Positions 9,277-17,303 of a stretch of DNA of 64,000 nt are shown here, piece by piece. This DNA is from Campylobacter concisus (GTDB taxonomy: Bacteria; Campylobacterota; Campylobacteria; Campylobacterales; Campylobacteraceae): positions 48,271-112,270 of the forward strand of contig NZ_PIRM01000005.1 in NCBI RefSeq assembly GCF_003049735.1. The letters run 5' to 3'. The notes beneath the pieces are model-generated. The model searched no databases, was not told the origin of the DNA, and saw only the letters and a program-made list of their open reading frames with translations. The translations under genes were made by a program, and so were the position numbers. Every line of letters begins with the position of its first letter. Position 1 is the stretch's first letter.

Positions 9277-9304
9277 CAAAGAGCAGGCTAGGGCTTGCTC
9301 TTTG
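9277..9304 (+). terminator. Stem-loop after infC
   Basis: A 9-bp perfect stem CAAAGAGCA (9277-9285) with TGCTCTTTG (9296-9304) has a 10-base loop and lies 8 bases after the infC stop. AT-rich sequence follows. It probably ends the thrS-infC transcript. Confidence 0.65.
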
Positions 9305-9429
9305 TTACATTAAATTTTTAATACAAAAACTTATAAATAATTATTTTCCAAAAATCCTATCATTTTTATATGTGTTAAATTTATGCAAAGGCGTTTGCAG
9401 GGTTGATATACCTTATGGTTAAATTTGAT

Positions 9430-9915
9430 AGGCAAAATTTGGATGTGGTTTAAATTTAGTAAATTTTGGTCTTTACTTGCTGGAATTTACCCGCTTTGTT
9501 ATCGCTCGTATGGATGTTGTGCTGAAAATATTTCTTGTGAGCTTACAAAATTTGAGTGCTTGCGTGAGTATTTTTAAGCTAAATTTTGCCTAATATCTAG
9601 CTAAATTTGGTAATGGGATATCGCTTTAATAATACTTTTTACAAAAAGCTTTGACTACTCTTGGTTTTATGTGGCGACCAAATTTGACGAGAAATTTGAT
9701 TGTTCGTGGATTAAATGGAGCAAATTTTAATTTTTGCTTACTAGAATTTGCTTCATCCTTTTTCTGCCAACCATTACATGGGTACTTTGCTGAAATTCGA
9801 CTAGGCAAGAGCTCACCTGAAAGAGTAAATTTGATAACTTCTTTTGAGTTGTAAATTCATGGTACCTGTGCGAGTGTTATAAGCTAAATTTCGCCTAGTA
9901 GCTGTATAAATTTGC
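9430..9915. repeat. Two imperfect tandem repeat copies in scarred intergenic DNA
   Basis: A copy at about 9440-9610 and a copy at about 9690-9915 align in blocks by eye. Both begin TGG(T/A)TTAAAT, continue with AAATTTT..TTT.CTTACTAGAATTT-like sequence, and end with TAAGCTAAATTT(T/C)GCCTA followed by a TATAAATTTG/AGCTAAATTTG block. Neither strand keeps a convincing gene. The longest frames, on both strands at 9626-9854, have no family features or ribosome site. They look like decayed copies of one ancestral sequence, part of the accessory stretch around gdhA. Confidence 0.4.
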
Positions 9916-9982
9916 TAAAAAATTCGCTTGTTTGTAGCTTAAATTTATAAAAGAGAATTTAGACTAGGTGAGCATAAATTTA

Positions 9983-10340
9983 CTAAATTTTATAAGCTAT
10001 TTCTTGGTAAAAATCAAATGTCCTATAATCTACTTGGATAAAATTTAGTGTTTGCTCATTCTCTGTCAGGACTTCTTCATTTTGCCTTGCTATATCGATG
10101 CCAGCTAACACTATAAAAATTTCTCGATCGCAACGCGCCCGCTACAAATTTCTTCATCTTTAAACAGCCACACATAAACATACCACTCGTGCAATCAAGC
10201 AAAAGTATCCATGGCAAAAACTTTCAAATTTGTTGCACAAACCTCGCGACTCCACCATTTGCTACCACGCCAGCTTTTTTGACAAAATTTCTATTAAATG
10301 CTCTAAAAATAGTAATCTGCTCGCCACCTTAGTATCAATA
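9983..10340 (-). pseudogene. Decayed second copy of the SMI1/KNR4-like gene
   Basis: On the minus strand the fragments LLLDCTSG, IDIARQNEEV and NFIQVDYRTFDFYQEIAYKI (stop at 9983-9985) match, in order, LLDCTSGA, IDIARLNDEA and KFVQADDKAPLFWQEMAYEI of the intact gene at 12126-12713. The frame between them is broken by several small indels. The similarity continues beyond the stop codon (AAATTTATAAAAGAGA at 9942 and at 12077), so the duplication included flanking DNA. The start and middle are too eroded to fix the upper end precisely. The two copies lie on either side of gdhA in the same orientation. Confidence 0.75.
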
Positions 10341-10514
10341 TTTTAAATTTAGGCGAGCTTCAAATCCACATCTATCACACCACCACGAATTTGTCAAAAC
10401 GAACGCTGTATAAAATACTTCAAACTAGCGTAAATTTGATAGTTTGTCAGTAAAATTTGCTATACAAAAGGCAAACTATCTTTTAGCTAAAAACCCAAAC
10501 TTATTTCATATTGA

Positions 10515-10543
10515 TTTACGTCCAAATTTAGCTTGGACGTAAA
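10515..10543 (-). terminator. Stem-loop after gdhA
   Basis: An 11-bp perfect stem TTTACGTCCAA (10515-10525) with TTGGACGTAAA (10533-10543) has a seven-base loop. It lies 27 bases beyond the gdhA stop on the minus strand. A strong inverted repeat, although the following U tract is weak. Confidence 0.6.
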
Positions 10544-10570
10544 TTTATAGAGCAAGAGCTAAAATCAGCC

Positions 10571-11929
10571 CTATACATATCCCTGATCTATCATCGCATC
10601 AGCCACTTTTCTAAAGCCCGCGATATTTGAGCCAAGTACCAGATTTCCCTCGTCGCCAAACTCCTTGCTAGTCTCGTAACTAAGCTCAAAGATATGATTC
10701 ATTATACCGTGCAGCCTATGATCTACCTTTTCAAAGCTCCACGCGGTCATGCCGGCGTTTTGCATCATCTCAAGGCCCGACGTGCCCACGCCGCCTGCGT
10801 TTGCCGCCTTTGCCGGAGCGAAGTAAAAATCCTTTTGCGCGAGCATGAAATTTATCGCATCAAGCGTGCTTGGCATATTTGCGCCCTCAGCCACGAAGCG
10901 ACAGCCGTTAGCATAAAGCGTCTTGATATCGGCTAGGTGAAGCTCGTTTTGCGTCGCGCACGGAAATGCCCCGTCGCACGGCACGTCCCAGACGCCGTTT
11001 CTGCCCTCTTTGTACTCGCTTACGCTTACGTATTTTGCGTTCGGTCTAAATTTGACGTATTCGCTAAGGCGCGCGCGTTTGACTTCTTTTAGCTCTTTAA
11101 GCACCGCTAGATCGATGCCCTCTGCGTCGTAAACGTATCCGTTTGAATCAGAAACCGTGATAGGTAGCGCGCCTACTTGATAGAGCTTTTCTACCGTGTA
11201 TATGGCGACGTTTCCGCTACCGCTTATGCTGCACTTTTTGCCCTCGAGGCCAAGGCCCGCTTTTTGTAGCATATTTTGCGTAAAATAGACCAGTCCGTAT
11301 CCGGTCGCCTCCGTGCGCGCTAGGCTGCCGCCCCAGTTTAGCCCCTTGCCCGTTAGTATCCCGTCAAATCTGCCCGTGAGTTTTTTATACTGCCCAAACA
11401 TATAGCCGATCTCGCGCGCCCCCACGCCGATATCGCCTGCCGGTACGTCTACGGTGTTGCCGATGTGGCGGTATAGCTCGCTCATAAACGCTTGGCAAAA
11501 GCGCATTATCTCGCCCTCGCTCTTGCCTTTTGGATCAAAGGTGCTGCCGCCTTTTGCGCCGCCTATATTTACGCCCGTGAGCGAGTTTTTAAAAATTTGC
11601 TCAAATCCTAGAAATTTTAGCACTCCAAGATCAACACTAGGATGCAGTCTGATGCCGCCTTTATAGGGGCCCACGGCTGAGTTAAACTGTACGCGGTAGC
11701 CGTTATTTACCTGCGGTCTACCGTCGTCGCCCGTGTACGTGACGCGAAAGATCACAGTTCGTTCTGGTATCACGATACGCTCTAGGATCGCGTGTTTTTG
11801 GTACTTGCTCTCTCTTTTTATAAGCGGCTCGAGGCTGTTTAGCACCTCGGTCGCAGCCTGGACAAAGACGCCTTGACCCGGATTGGTCTTTTTTATCCAC
11901 TCCATCGTTTTTTCGATGTACTCGCTCAT
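10571..11929 (-). CDS. gdhA: NADP-specific glutamate dehydrogenase
   Basis: A 452-residue hexameric-type glutamate dehydrogenase that makes glutamate from 2-oxoglutarate and ammonia with NADPH. Signature parts are YKGGIRLHPSVDLGVLKFLG, the catalytic-Lys loop GGAKGGSTFDPKGKSEGEIM, PAGDIGVGAREIGYMFGQYK, the Rossmann start SGSGNVAIY and EGANMP. Full length. Its base composition stands out: bases 11401-11460 have 39 G+C of 60, well above the neighbours, and CGC/GCC codons are frequent. With the duplicated SUKH genes on both sides this suggests arrival from a higher-GC relative. A ribosome site AGGAG lies ahead of the ATG. Monocistronic. Confidence 0.96.
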   Translation of the reverse strand: MSEYIEKTMEWIKKTNPGQGVFVQAATEVLNSLEPLIKRESKYQKHAILERIVIPERTVIFRVTYTGDDGRPQVNNGYRVQFNSAVGPYKGGIRLHPSVDLGVLKFLGFEQIFKNSLTGVNIGGAKGGSTFDPKGKSEGEIMRFCQAFMSELYRHIGNTVDVPAGDIGVGAREIGYMFGQYKKLTGRFDGILTGKGLNWGGSLARTEATGYGLVYFTQNMLQKAGLGLEGKKCSISGSGNVAIYTVEKLYQVGALPITVSDSNGYVYDAEGIDLAVLKELKEVKRARLSEYVKFRPNAKYVSVSEYKEGRNGVWDVPCDGAFPCATQNELHLADIKTLYANGCRFVAEGANMPSTLDAINFMLAQKDFYFAPAKAANAGGVGTSGLEMMQNAGMTAWSFEKVDHRLHGIMNHIFELSYETSKEFGDEGNLVLGSNIAGFRKVADAMIDQGYV

Positions 11930-12125
11930 TTTGGCTCCTATTCGTCAAATTTTCGTAGTTGAATATTAACTCTCCTAGAAAAAATTTTTATTTAAATTTA
12001 TTTTTATATTTTTATTTTAGGCGATGAGCGTTACATATCGAAACTAAATTTATAAAATGTGATTTTCGTTTCGATCACTAGGATAAATTTATAAAAGAGA
12101 TTTTAAGCTAAGAAGCCTAATTTTG

Positions 12126-12713
12126 CTAAATTTCATATGCCATCTCTTGCCAGAAAAGAGGTGCTTTATCATCTGCTTGGACAAATTTTAGGATTTGCTC
12201 GGTTGATGGCATAGCTTCATCATTTAGCCTTGCTATATCGATGCTAGCAAGCGCTATGAAAAATTTCTCAAAATCGCTTGCGACGCACCTGCTGCAAAGC
12301 TCCTTATCTCCAAGCAGCCATGCATAGACCGCGCCACTCGTGCAATCAAGCAAAAATATCCACGGATCACCCACGGCAAAAACTATCAAATTTAAAGGGC
12401 GAGCTTCACCTTGCCACCATTTGCCACCAAACTCATCTATGCTATTTAGCCGTACTAGCTCACTCGCGTAGTCGCCTCTAGAGCCAAATTTGACATTGCA
12501 AATTTCAAAATTTCCAAGGTCAAATTTGCTTAAAAGCTTTGTAAATTTAGCTGGGAAATTTACGCCAAGAGCCTTTTCTACGTTTTTAAGTGTTTGTGCG
12601 GTGGCTTTAACATCATTTTGAAGCAAGAGTCTCATGCCAGTCATACCCTCTTGCTCTAGTGGCAAGAAAATTTGATCTAACTTTTGAGCGATCTGATTTA
12701 ACTTTAAAAACAT
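12126..12713 (-). CDS. SMI1/KNR4 (SUKH) family protein, immunity-like
   Basis: A 195-residue cytoplasmic protein with the SUKH layout: an N-terminal helix, then VEKALGVNFPAKFTKLLSKFDLG (the family's E..LG..lP.dy..fl...nG region), and later NLIVFAVGDPWIFLLDCTSG, which matches the family's strand carrying the G(D/N) turn and the aromatic residue. SUKH proteins are best known as immunity partners of polymorphic toxins and contact-dependent effectors. No toxin is seen next to it here, so an orphan immunity or regulatory role is possible. A second, decayed copy lies at 9983-10340. The start ATG at 12713 has a modest AGGA upstream. Confidence 0.7.
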   Translation of the reverse strand: MFLKLNQIAQKLDQIFLPLEQEGMTGMRLLLQNDVKATAQTLKNVEKALGVNFPAKFTKLLSKFDLGNFEICNVKFGSRGDYASELVRLNSIDEFGGKWWQGEARPLNLIVFAVGDPWIFLLDCTSGAVYAWLLGDKELCSRCVASDFEKFFIALASIDIARLNDEAMPSTEQILKFVQADDKAPLFWQEMAYEI

Positions 12714-12836
12714 ATCAGTCCTTTAATCTGCTAAATTTTGGCAAATTTTATCAAATTTATTTCAGCGCACTTTTAAATTTGACCCATTTGTCGCCAAATT
12801 TAGACCACGATCTTCATAAATTTGTATGATACTTCC

Positions 12837-12891
12837 ATAAAATCAAAGAGAATTTACCTTGTCTTGTTTCGTTTTTCTCTTTTGATTTTAT
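12837..12891. repeat. Long inverted repeat at the left edge of the prophage
   Basis: ATAAAATCAAAGAGAA (12837-12852) pairs with TTCTCTTTTGATTTTAT ending at 12891, with a single bulged base, around a loop of about 22 bases. It sits just outside the folded leader of the recombinase gene. It could be a terminator or the palindrome chosen as integration target, since IS110-type recombinases often use palindromic chromosomal targets. The role is inferred. Confidence 0.5.
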
Positions 12892-12898
12892 AAAATTT

Positions 12899-12984
12899 CC
12901 ATAAGCCCCTGCTTCATAAAAAAGTGTTTTACACTGTTCTTAAGATTTAGGGCTTATGGGTTAATGTTTCGATTAAAAATCTTA
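12899..12984 (+). ncRNA. Candidate bridge RNA region in the recombinase leader
   Basis: CCATAAGCCC (12899-12908) pairs perfectly with GGGCTTATGG (12950-12959). Inside is a small hairpin AGTGT (12923-12927) with ACACT (12931-12935). The segment TAAGATTT (12941-12948) can instead pair with AAATCTTA (12977-12984). IS110-group elements carry a structured guide (bridge) RNA in the non-coding end just before the recombinase gene, and this region has the right place, orientation and size. TTCTTAAGATTT (12937-12948) has its exact reverse complement at 23403-23414, near the right edge of the element. The RNA assignment is inference; the pairings are seen directly. Confidence 0.4.
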
Positions 12985-13044
12985 GTGCTTGACACTGAAT
13001 ACAAGAAAGAAACATAACCTAAATTTTATTCAGGAGTATCAAAA

Positions 13045-14001
13045 ATGAAAAAAGCGTTTTTTTGTGGTGTTGATGTTTCTAAAGATAAAATCGACGTTTG
13101 TTTTTTAACTTCTATCACGAGTGAAAAAGCTAAATTTGAAACATTGCCTAATAACTATGAGCTTATCAAAGTTTATTTTGATAGTTTTAAAAATGATGAA
13201 ATTTTAGTTGTTTTTGAAGCAACTTCAAATTATCATTTGGCACTTCAAAAGGCTTTATCTGATTTAGGTATTAGATATTGTGTTACAAACCCCTATAAAT
13301 CATCTTTATTTTTAAAACATCTTAGCACTATAAAAACTGATACAAGCGATAGTTATGGCTTGGCTGTTTATGCTAGGACTTTTAAAAGCGAGATCGCGCC
13401 TGATAAGTATAATGCCGAGTATTTAGAGATAAAAAGTTACAATTCAACCTTAAATTTGCTCCAAAAAATAAATACTCAACTTAAAAATTTTAAAAGCTCT
13501 CAAAAAACTTTAAATAATAAAGTAATTGATGATGTTATCGCAAATCTTATAAAAGAGATTGCAAAACTTCAAGCTATGCTTCAAAAACTAGCTTTTGATC
13601 TTGTTAAAAAAGCTATTCCAGAAACCGAAGAGATCATTAAAGAAAATAAAGGTTTTGGCATTGATCTCGCTTTAAATTTATTTCCACAATTACACTTTAA
13701 TAGGGATAAATCTGAAAAACAATTTATAAGCTTTATTGGTCTTAGTCCTAGAATTTTTCAAAGTGGTTCAAGCGTTCATAAAAGCCAAAAGATAAATAAA
13801 ATGGGTAATTCTAATATAAGGCGTATTCTTTTTATGACTGCATTATGTGCAATTCGTTTTAACGCTAAATTTAAGTTACGCTATGAGCGTTTATTAGCTA
13901 ACGGCAAAAAGAAGATGACTGCTATTGTTGCTGTTATGTGTGCGATAGTCCGTTATTTAAAAAGCTTATTCCCATTTAATCCAGAAATAAAGGCTATTTA
14001 A
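13045..14001 (+). CDS. IS110/Piv-type DEDD recombinase (transposase)
   Basis: A 318-residue protein with the two IS110 domains. The N-terminal RuvC-like DEDD domain has GVDVSKDKIDVCF (first Asp, near residue 9), FEATSNYHLAL (Glu, near 58) and TDTSDSYGLAVYA (the last Asp pair, near 99-102). The C-terminal domain has FIGLSPRIFQSGSSVHKS and INKMGNSNIRRIL, the family's conserved Ser/Gly-rich region that supplies the nucleophilic serine. Full length for the family. The ribosome site AGGAG precedes the ATG by 9 bases. Piv/MooV-type relatives act as phage recombinases, as in filamentous Neisseria prophages. Here it is the only candidate for integrating and excising the element. No inverted ends of a plain insertion sequence flank the gene, so it belongs to the phage. 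Confidence 0.9.
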   Translation: MKKAFFCGVDVSKDKIDVCFLTSITSEKAKFETLPNNYELIKVYFDSFKNDEILVVFEATSNYHLALQKALSDLGIRYCVTNPYKSSLFLKHLSTIKTDTSDSYGLAVYARTFKSEIAPDKYNAEYLEIKSYNSTLNLLQKINTQLKNFKSSQKTLNNKVIDDVIANLIKEIAKLQAMLQKLAFDLVKKAIPETEEIIKENKGFGIDLALNLFPQLHFNRDKSEKQFISFIGLSPRIFQSGSSVHKSQKINKMGNSNIRRILFMTALCAIRFNAKFKLRYERLLANGKKKMTAIVAVMCAIVRYLKSLFPFNPEIKAI

Positions 14002-14204
14002 TGAAAAAAATTCATTATAAGCTAATCTTTTCAGTTCTTGAAATCCTATCATCTAAAAATTCTTTAACAAGGGCTGATATATGCGATCATTTAAAGATTA
14101 GCAAAGCTTATCTTTCTCAAATTATTAGTAATAGATATTTAATAAAAAATCAAATTTTTTCAAAAAGGATAAAACAATGGCAAAAAATGCAACAGCTCCA
14201 TTAA
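14001..14204 (+). CDS. Small helix-turn-helix protein
   Basis: A 67-residue basic protein whose start ATG overlaps the recombinase stop by one base. Residues 20-45 (SLTRADICDHLKISKAYLSQIIS) form a standard helix-turn-helix. It is probably a regulator of the phage operon or of the recombinase. Nothing identifies the target DNA. The C-terminal end overlaps the next gene by 28 bases. Confidence 0.65.
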   Translation: MKKIHYKLIFSVLEILSSKNSLTRADICDHLKISKAYLSQIISNRYLIKNQIFSKRIKQWQKMQQLH

Positions 14205-14632
14205 TGGACAGCACAAGCGAAAATCTTTATAGAGAAATTTATCAATCTCTCAACCAAAATTTAGATTATTTCGAGCAAAAGATTAAAGTCTTAAAGACTA
14301 AAAAGATCGATGGTAAGCAAAAGCTAGATAAAGATAACAATCCCATTATAAACGAGTTTGGAGAGTTTGAAAAGTGGGATGATAGTTATATGATAACTTT
14401 TGTAGCTCTTAATAGTGGCGGAGAACATTCTACAAGAATAACACAAGAACAATATCTAGATTTAAAAGAAGATGAAGTATATATTGCTAGCGGTAAGATC
14501 GAATATAGGCTTTATAAGGACGCTTATAATTCAACTCCAGTTATTGTTTTTAATAAATTTGTCCCTGCGATTGATAGTTTTGTCACAGCGATGCTAAAAA
14601 TGGAAGCACTTAAAAATGGCTCGAATGCTTGA
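14177..14632 (+). CDS. Small acidic phage protein, possible ssDNA-binding protein
   Basis: A 151-residue soluble protein with ribosome site AAGGA before the ATG. It has an N-terminal helical part (residues 15-40), then strands rich in Tyr/Phe/Val, including SYMITFVALNSGGEH, YIASGKIEYRLYKDAY and PVIVFNKFVPAIDSF. It directly precedes Rep, the place where rolling-circle phages often keep their single-stranded-DNA-binding protein. The beta-rich middle could be an OB-like fold. The role is inferred from position and general look only; no family match is recognised. Confidence 0.45.
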   Translation: MAKNATAPLMDSTSENLYREIYQSLNQNLDYFEQKIKVLKTKKIDGKQKLDKDNNPIINEFGEFEKWDDSYMITFVALNSGGEHSTRITQEQYLDLKEDEVYIASGKIEYRLYKDAYNSTPVIVFNKFVPAIDSFVTAMLKMEALKNGSNA

Positions 14633-14638
14633 AAAATA

Positions 14639-14684
14639 GGGGCTAAACCTTAGCCCCGTGCCTAGACTATCAGCAAGGTTAGGC
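14639..14684 (+). promoter_or_regulatory. Paired and mutually exclusive hairpins ahead of rep
   Basis: GGGGCTAA (14639-14646) pairs with TTAGCCCC (14650-14657) around a tight loop, and GCCTA (14660-14664) pairs with TAGGC (14680-14684). A third pairing, AACCTT (14646-14651) with AAGGTT (14675-14680), would break both. Such alternatives are typical of attenuators or antisense-controlled leaders, and the site could set Rep expression. It may also be a single-strand initiation signal. The pairings are visible; the function is inferred. Confidence 0.5.
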
Positions 14685-14716
14685 GGGACAAGCTGGGTTT
14701 TATTAAAGGTTTAAAA

Positions 14717-16147
14717 ATGATATATAAAGACGATAGATTTAAAATACTTCATCAAGGTATCGATACTTTAGTTATAGGCGTAAATTGTATTGATGAAAAA
14801 TTTTTTAATACAACTTTTTCAAGCTTTATTCGTAAGATCGCTACACTAAAACAACAAGCACAAAATTTACGCACATTTGGCGAAAAGTATATTTTGGATG
14901 ATTTGGGCTTTGATTACGGAAAATTTAAAGTATCAAGTAAAGGCTTAGGTCAATATTTTGGATATTTTTCAAACGATGATATATTTTGCACCATTTCAGA
15001 TACTAAATTTAAGCCAAAAGGGCTATATCATTTAAAAATTCAATTTAGAAGCATATTTTTACTTAAATATGGACACGTTAGAGCCTATGAGCTTGTAAAT
15101 AAATTTTTAAGTGATATATTTAAAGAGCATTTTAAGGTAAGTGTTTTAAGGCTCGATCTTGCAACCGATGTAACTGGCATAAAATATACTCCACAAGATT
15201 TTTTACAATTTAGAAGTTTAAAAAGAGTTTCTAACTATTCAGATCAATATAAAAAAGATGACGATGATTTAATAATTGATGAAAATTCGCCAGTTTTTAA
15301 TGATATAACCGAAATTAATGTCAATAATTTTATGCGTTTTACTCGCTTTGAAGGTGTAAGCTTTGGAAAAAATCCACATATGTTCAGGGTTTATGACAAA
15401 ATAAAACAAGTTCAAAGCAAAAATATTTCAACTTTAATTTTCACAAAATGGGAAATAAATGGCTTTAATCCTGCTGTTGATATGTTTGTATTTAGACACG
15501 AAGCGGAGTTTGGGCGATCTGCAATAAAAAGATTAATCCCTATTAATGAAAGTGATGAAATTACTTATATTTTTAATCATTTGGGGGCTTTTTGGTCGCA
15601 AGGGCTTAGTATTTGTAAATGGTATGATCTAACTGATGATGAAATTAATCGTTTAACTGCTGGCATTATTCAAAGTGATAGTGCAAGAAAAATTTATCAA
15701 AGATGCGATTTTGATGATAATAGGCTTAAATTTTGGGATATGCTCTTGCCTTGGGGCGATGATAAATTTAAAGCTCTTACTATGCACGATCTTATTCAGT
15801 CAAAGGATATTAAAAAAGCAAAAATGGCTTTAAAAGCCTTTGTAAGTGCTGTTTATACTAATTTGGGTGTTAGCGGTGAGAATTTTTTATATGTTTTTAC
15901 TGAAACGCTTAAAGATCTTGAAAATGATGGCTTAACTCTTCACGAATACGGCTTATCAAAGCTTGCAGGCAATTTTTTGAAAAATGAAAAAACTATAAAA
16001 AATCAAAATTTAGATATAGATAATCCCCTTTTTGATGTTTTTAACGCTTCTTTAAATGATTTTTTTGTTGCCATTAGCAAAATAAGAAATGATGATTATA
16101 TCCATCCTATAACGAATGCTTTAAAGGGGTTTCAATGCAAAAATTAA
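14717..16147 (+). CDS. Replication initiation protein, Rep_trans/RstA-like rolling-circle type
   Basis: A 476-residue protein. The N-terminus has the HQGIDTLVIGV strand seen at the start of Rep_trans-family initiators. The middle has VLRLDLATDVTG (near residue 143), the MFRVYDKI strand (near 221) and FVFRHEAEFGR (near 261), matching the family's RlDla.D, rlYdK and RhE motifs. RstA of CTX phage and pT181-type plasmid Reps belong to this family; they nick one strand at a double-strand origin and start rolling-circle copying. The C-terminal 200 residues are helical and not recognised. Preceded by AAAGG and a structured leader. This is the strongest evidence that the element replicates as a circle, probably through single-stranded DNA. 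Confidence 0.75.
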   Translation: MIYKDDRFKILHQGIDTLVIGVNCIDEKFFNTTFSSFIRKIATLKQQAQNLRTFGEKYILDDLGFDYGKFKVSSKGLGQYFGYFSNDDIFCTISDTKFKPKGLYHLKIQFRSIFLLKYGHVRAYELVNKFLSDIFKEHFKVSVLRLDLATDVTGIKYTPQDFLQFRSLKRVSNYSDQYKKDDDDLIIDENSPVFNDITEINVNNFMRFTRFEGVSFGKNPHMFRVYDKIKQVQSKNISTLIFTKWEINGFNPAVDMFVFRHEAEFGRSAIKRLIPINESDEITYIFNHLGAFWSQGLSICKWYDLTDDEINRLTAGIIQSDSARKIYQRCDFDDNRLKFWDMLLPWGDDKFKALTMHDLIQSKDIKKAKMALKAFVSAVYTNLGVSGENFLYVFTETLKDLENDGLTLHEYGLSKLAGNFLKNEKTIKNQNLDIDNPLFDVFNASLNDFFVAISKIRNDDYIHPITNALKGFQCKN

Positions 16148-16434
16148 ACGCTTATGGTCTTTTGGTGTGTGAATTATTAGATAGTGGCAAGGATGTTATT
16201 TGTATTGATATTAAATGTCCTATCGTTAAAAGGCTTTATGCCAAAAAGCTTGGTTTTATTTGGGCTGATATTGTTATTGGTAGTAGAAAGGCTTTTTTCT
16301 CGGCTCTTGATGAATTAAATATTCTTTTTATTCAAACAAATTTGAAAAAGCTATTAGATAGCAAAGGTTATTCTTTGCGAAATGGTCGTAAATATATTTT
16401 TGCTGTTAAACAGCCTAGATTAGATTTATTTTAA
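16135..16434 (+). CDS. Small phage protein of unknown function
   Basis: A 99-residue protein that starts inside the last codons of rep (13-base overlap). It has an alternating alpha/beta pattern with YGLLVCELLDSGKDVICID, the basic segment KRLYAKKLGFIW and the C-terminal RNGRKYIFAVKQP. No signal peptide or membrane segment. I do not recognise it. Translational coupling to rep suggests a replication or copy-control accessory. Confidence 0.6.
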   Translation: MQKLNAYGLLVCELLDSGKDVICIDIKCPIVKRLYAKKLGFIWADIVIGSRKAFFSALDELNILFIQTNLKKLLDSKGYSLRNGRKYIFAVKQPRLDLF

Positions 16435-16448
16435 AAAAGGGTTATGAA

Positions 16449-17285
16449 ATGTTAAATATTATTAAAAATTTAGGTGCTTTCTCTTTAAGTGATAGTGGTT
16501 CTTTAATAAATAGTCTTAGTCAGTATCAGCCTTGTAATTATTCTTTAGATGATATTAAAACTATTCATCGTTGTAATGCTAATGATCCGATATATCTTAA
16601 AGATATTTATTCTAATCAAATTTTCGTTAAATTGTTTGATTTTTTGGTTTATGGTGGCGATGATGAATTTTTTATTTGTGATTGTATTTTAAATCCTTTA
16701 GATGTTTCTGATATACGTTTTGCTATCTCTGGTCTTTATGTTGAAATTGAAAAGAAAGATATACCAAAGGGGCATAAGTTTCTCTCTTCTGACTTTAATC
16801 TAGCTAATATTTTTTCTTCTGCTCTTCTTGATTTGCCATTTTCAACTATACAAAGTGATATTACTTTAGGAGCTTTTTCTAAAGGTCAAATCGTTCAAAT
16901 TAAAGATTTTAGCTTGCCTTTTTATGTTTTAGGTTGCTCTTTATTACAACTTGGTCTTAATAAATTTATTCTTTTTTATGATGTTTTTTGCCTTGATTAT
17001 GAATTAGTAAAACTTGGTGTTTTTAGTGTTCGCCGAATTTTTGTTCCAGCTGGTTTAGTTAGACCATTTAAGTTTGATAAAACATTTTATAAGTATGTGA
17101 TTGCTTTATATGCTTATATTTTTAAGAGTTCTGCCGTTAATTCTCTTGATTTATCTGATGTTGTTAAACAAATTTTTGAATATTCTGGCGAAGAAGATTT
17201 ATTTAGTTTATTTTTAAGATTACGTAATGAAGCTGTTGAAAAGCAAGCTAAATCCGAAAGTAACGAGCCACCTATTTATTTATAA
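16449..17285 (+). CDS. Phage protein of unknown function, 278 residues
   Basis: A 278-residue protein rich in Phe, Leu, Asp and Ser, with many short beta-like stretches such as EFFICDCILNPL, IRFAISGLYVEIEK and LPFYVLGCSLLQLGL. The C-terminus is hydrophilic and Glu-rich. No signal peptide, no P-loop and no recognised motif. AAAGGG precedes the ATG. It opens the run of orphan genes after the replication module, so a virion protein is plausible. Its size is the lower limit for a double-jelly-roll capsid protein, but nothing in the sequence proves that. Confidence 0.55.
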   Translation: MLNIIKNLGAFSLSDSGSLINSLSQYQPCNYSLDDIKTIHRCNANDPIYLKDIYSNQIFVKLFDFLVYGGDDEFFICDCILNPLDVSDIRFAISGLYVEIEKKDIPKGHKFLSSDFNLANIFSSALLDLPFSTIQSDITLGAFSKGQIVQIKDFSLPFYVLGCSLLQLGLNKFILFYDVFCLDYELVKLGVFSVRRIFVPAGLVRPFKFDKTFYKYVIALYAYIFKSSAVNSLDLSDVVKQIFEYSGEEDLFSLFLRLRNEAVEKQAKSESNEPPIYL

Positions 17286-17303
17286 AGAAAGGGATTTTAA
17301 ATA

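Noticed and set aside
9626..9854. Small genes on both strands between infC and gdhA
   Set aside because: No ribosome sites, overlapping antisense frames, and both lie in decayed repeat DNA.
13045..14001. Plain IS110 insertion sequence inside another element
   Set aside because: The next gene starts on its stop codon and the operon continues without a break in composition. No separate right end is seen after the recombinase gene.
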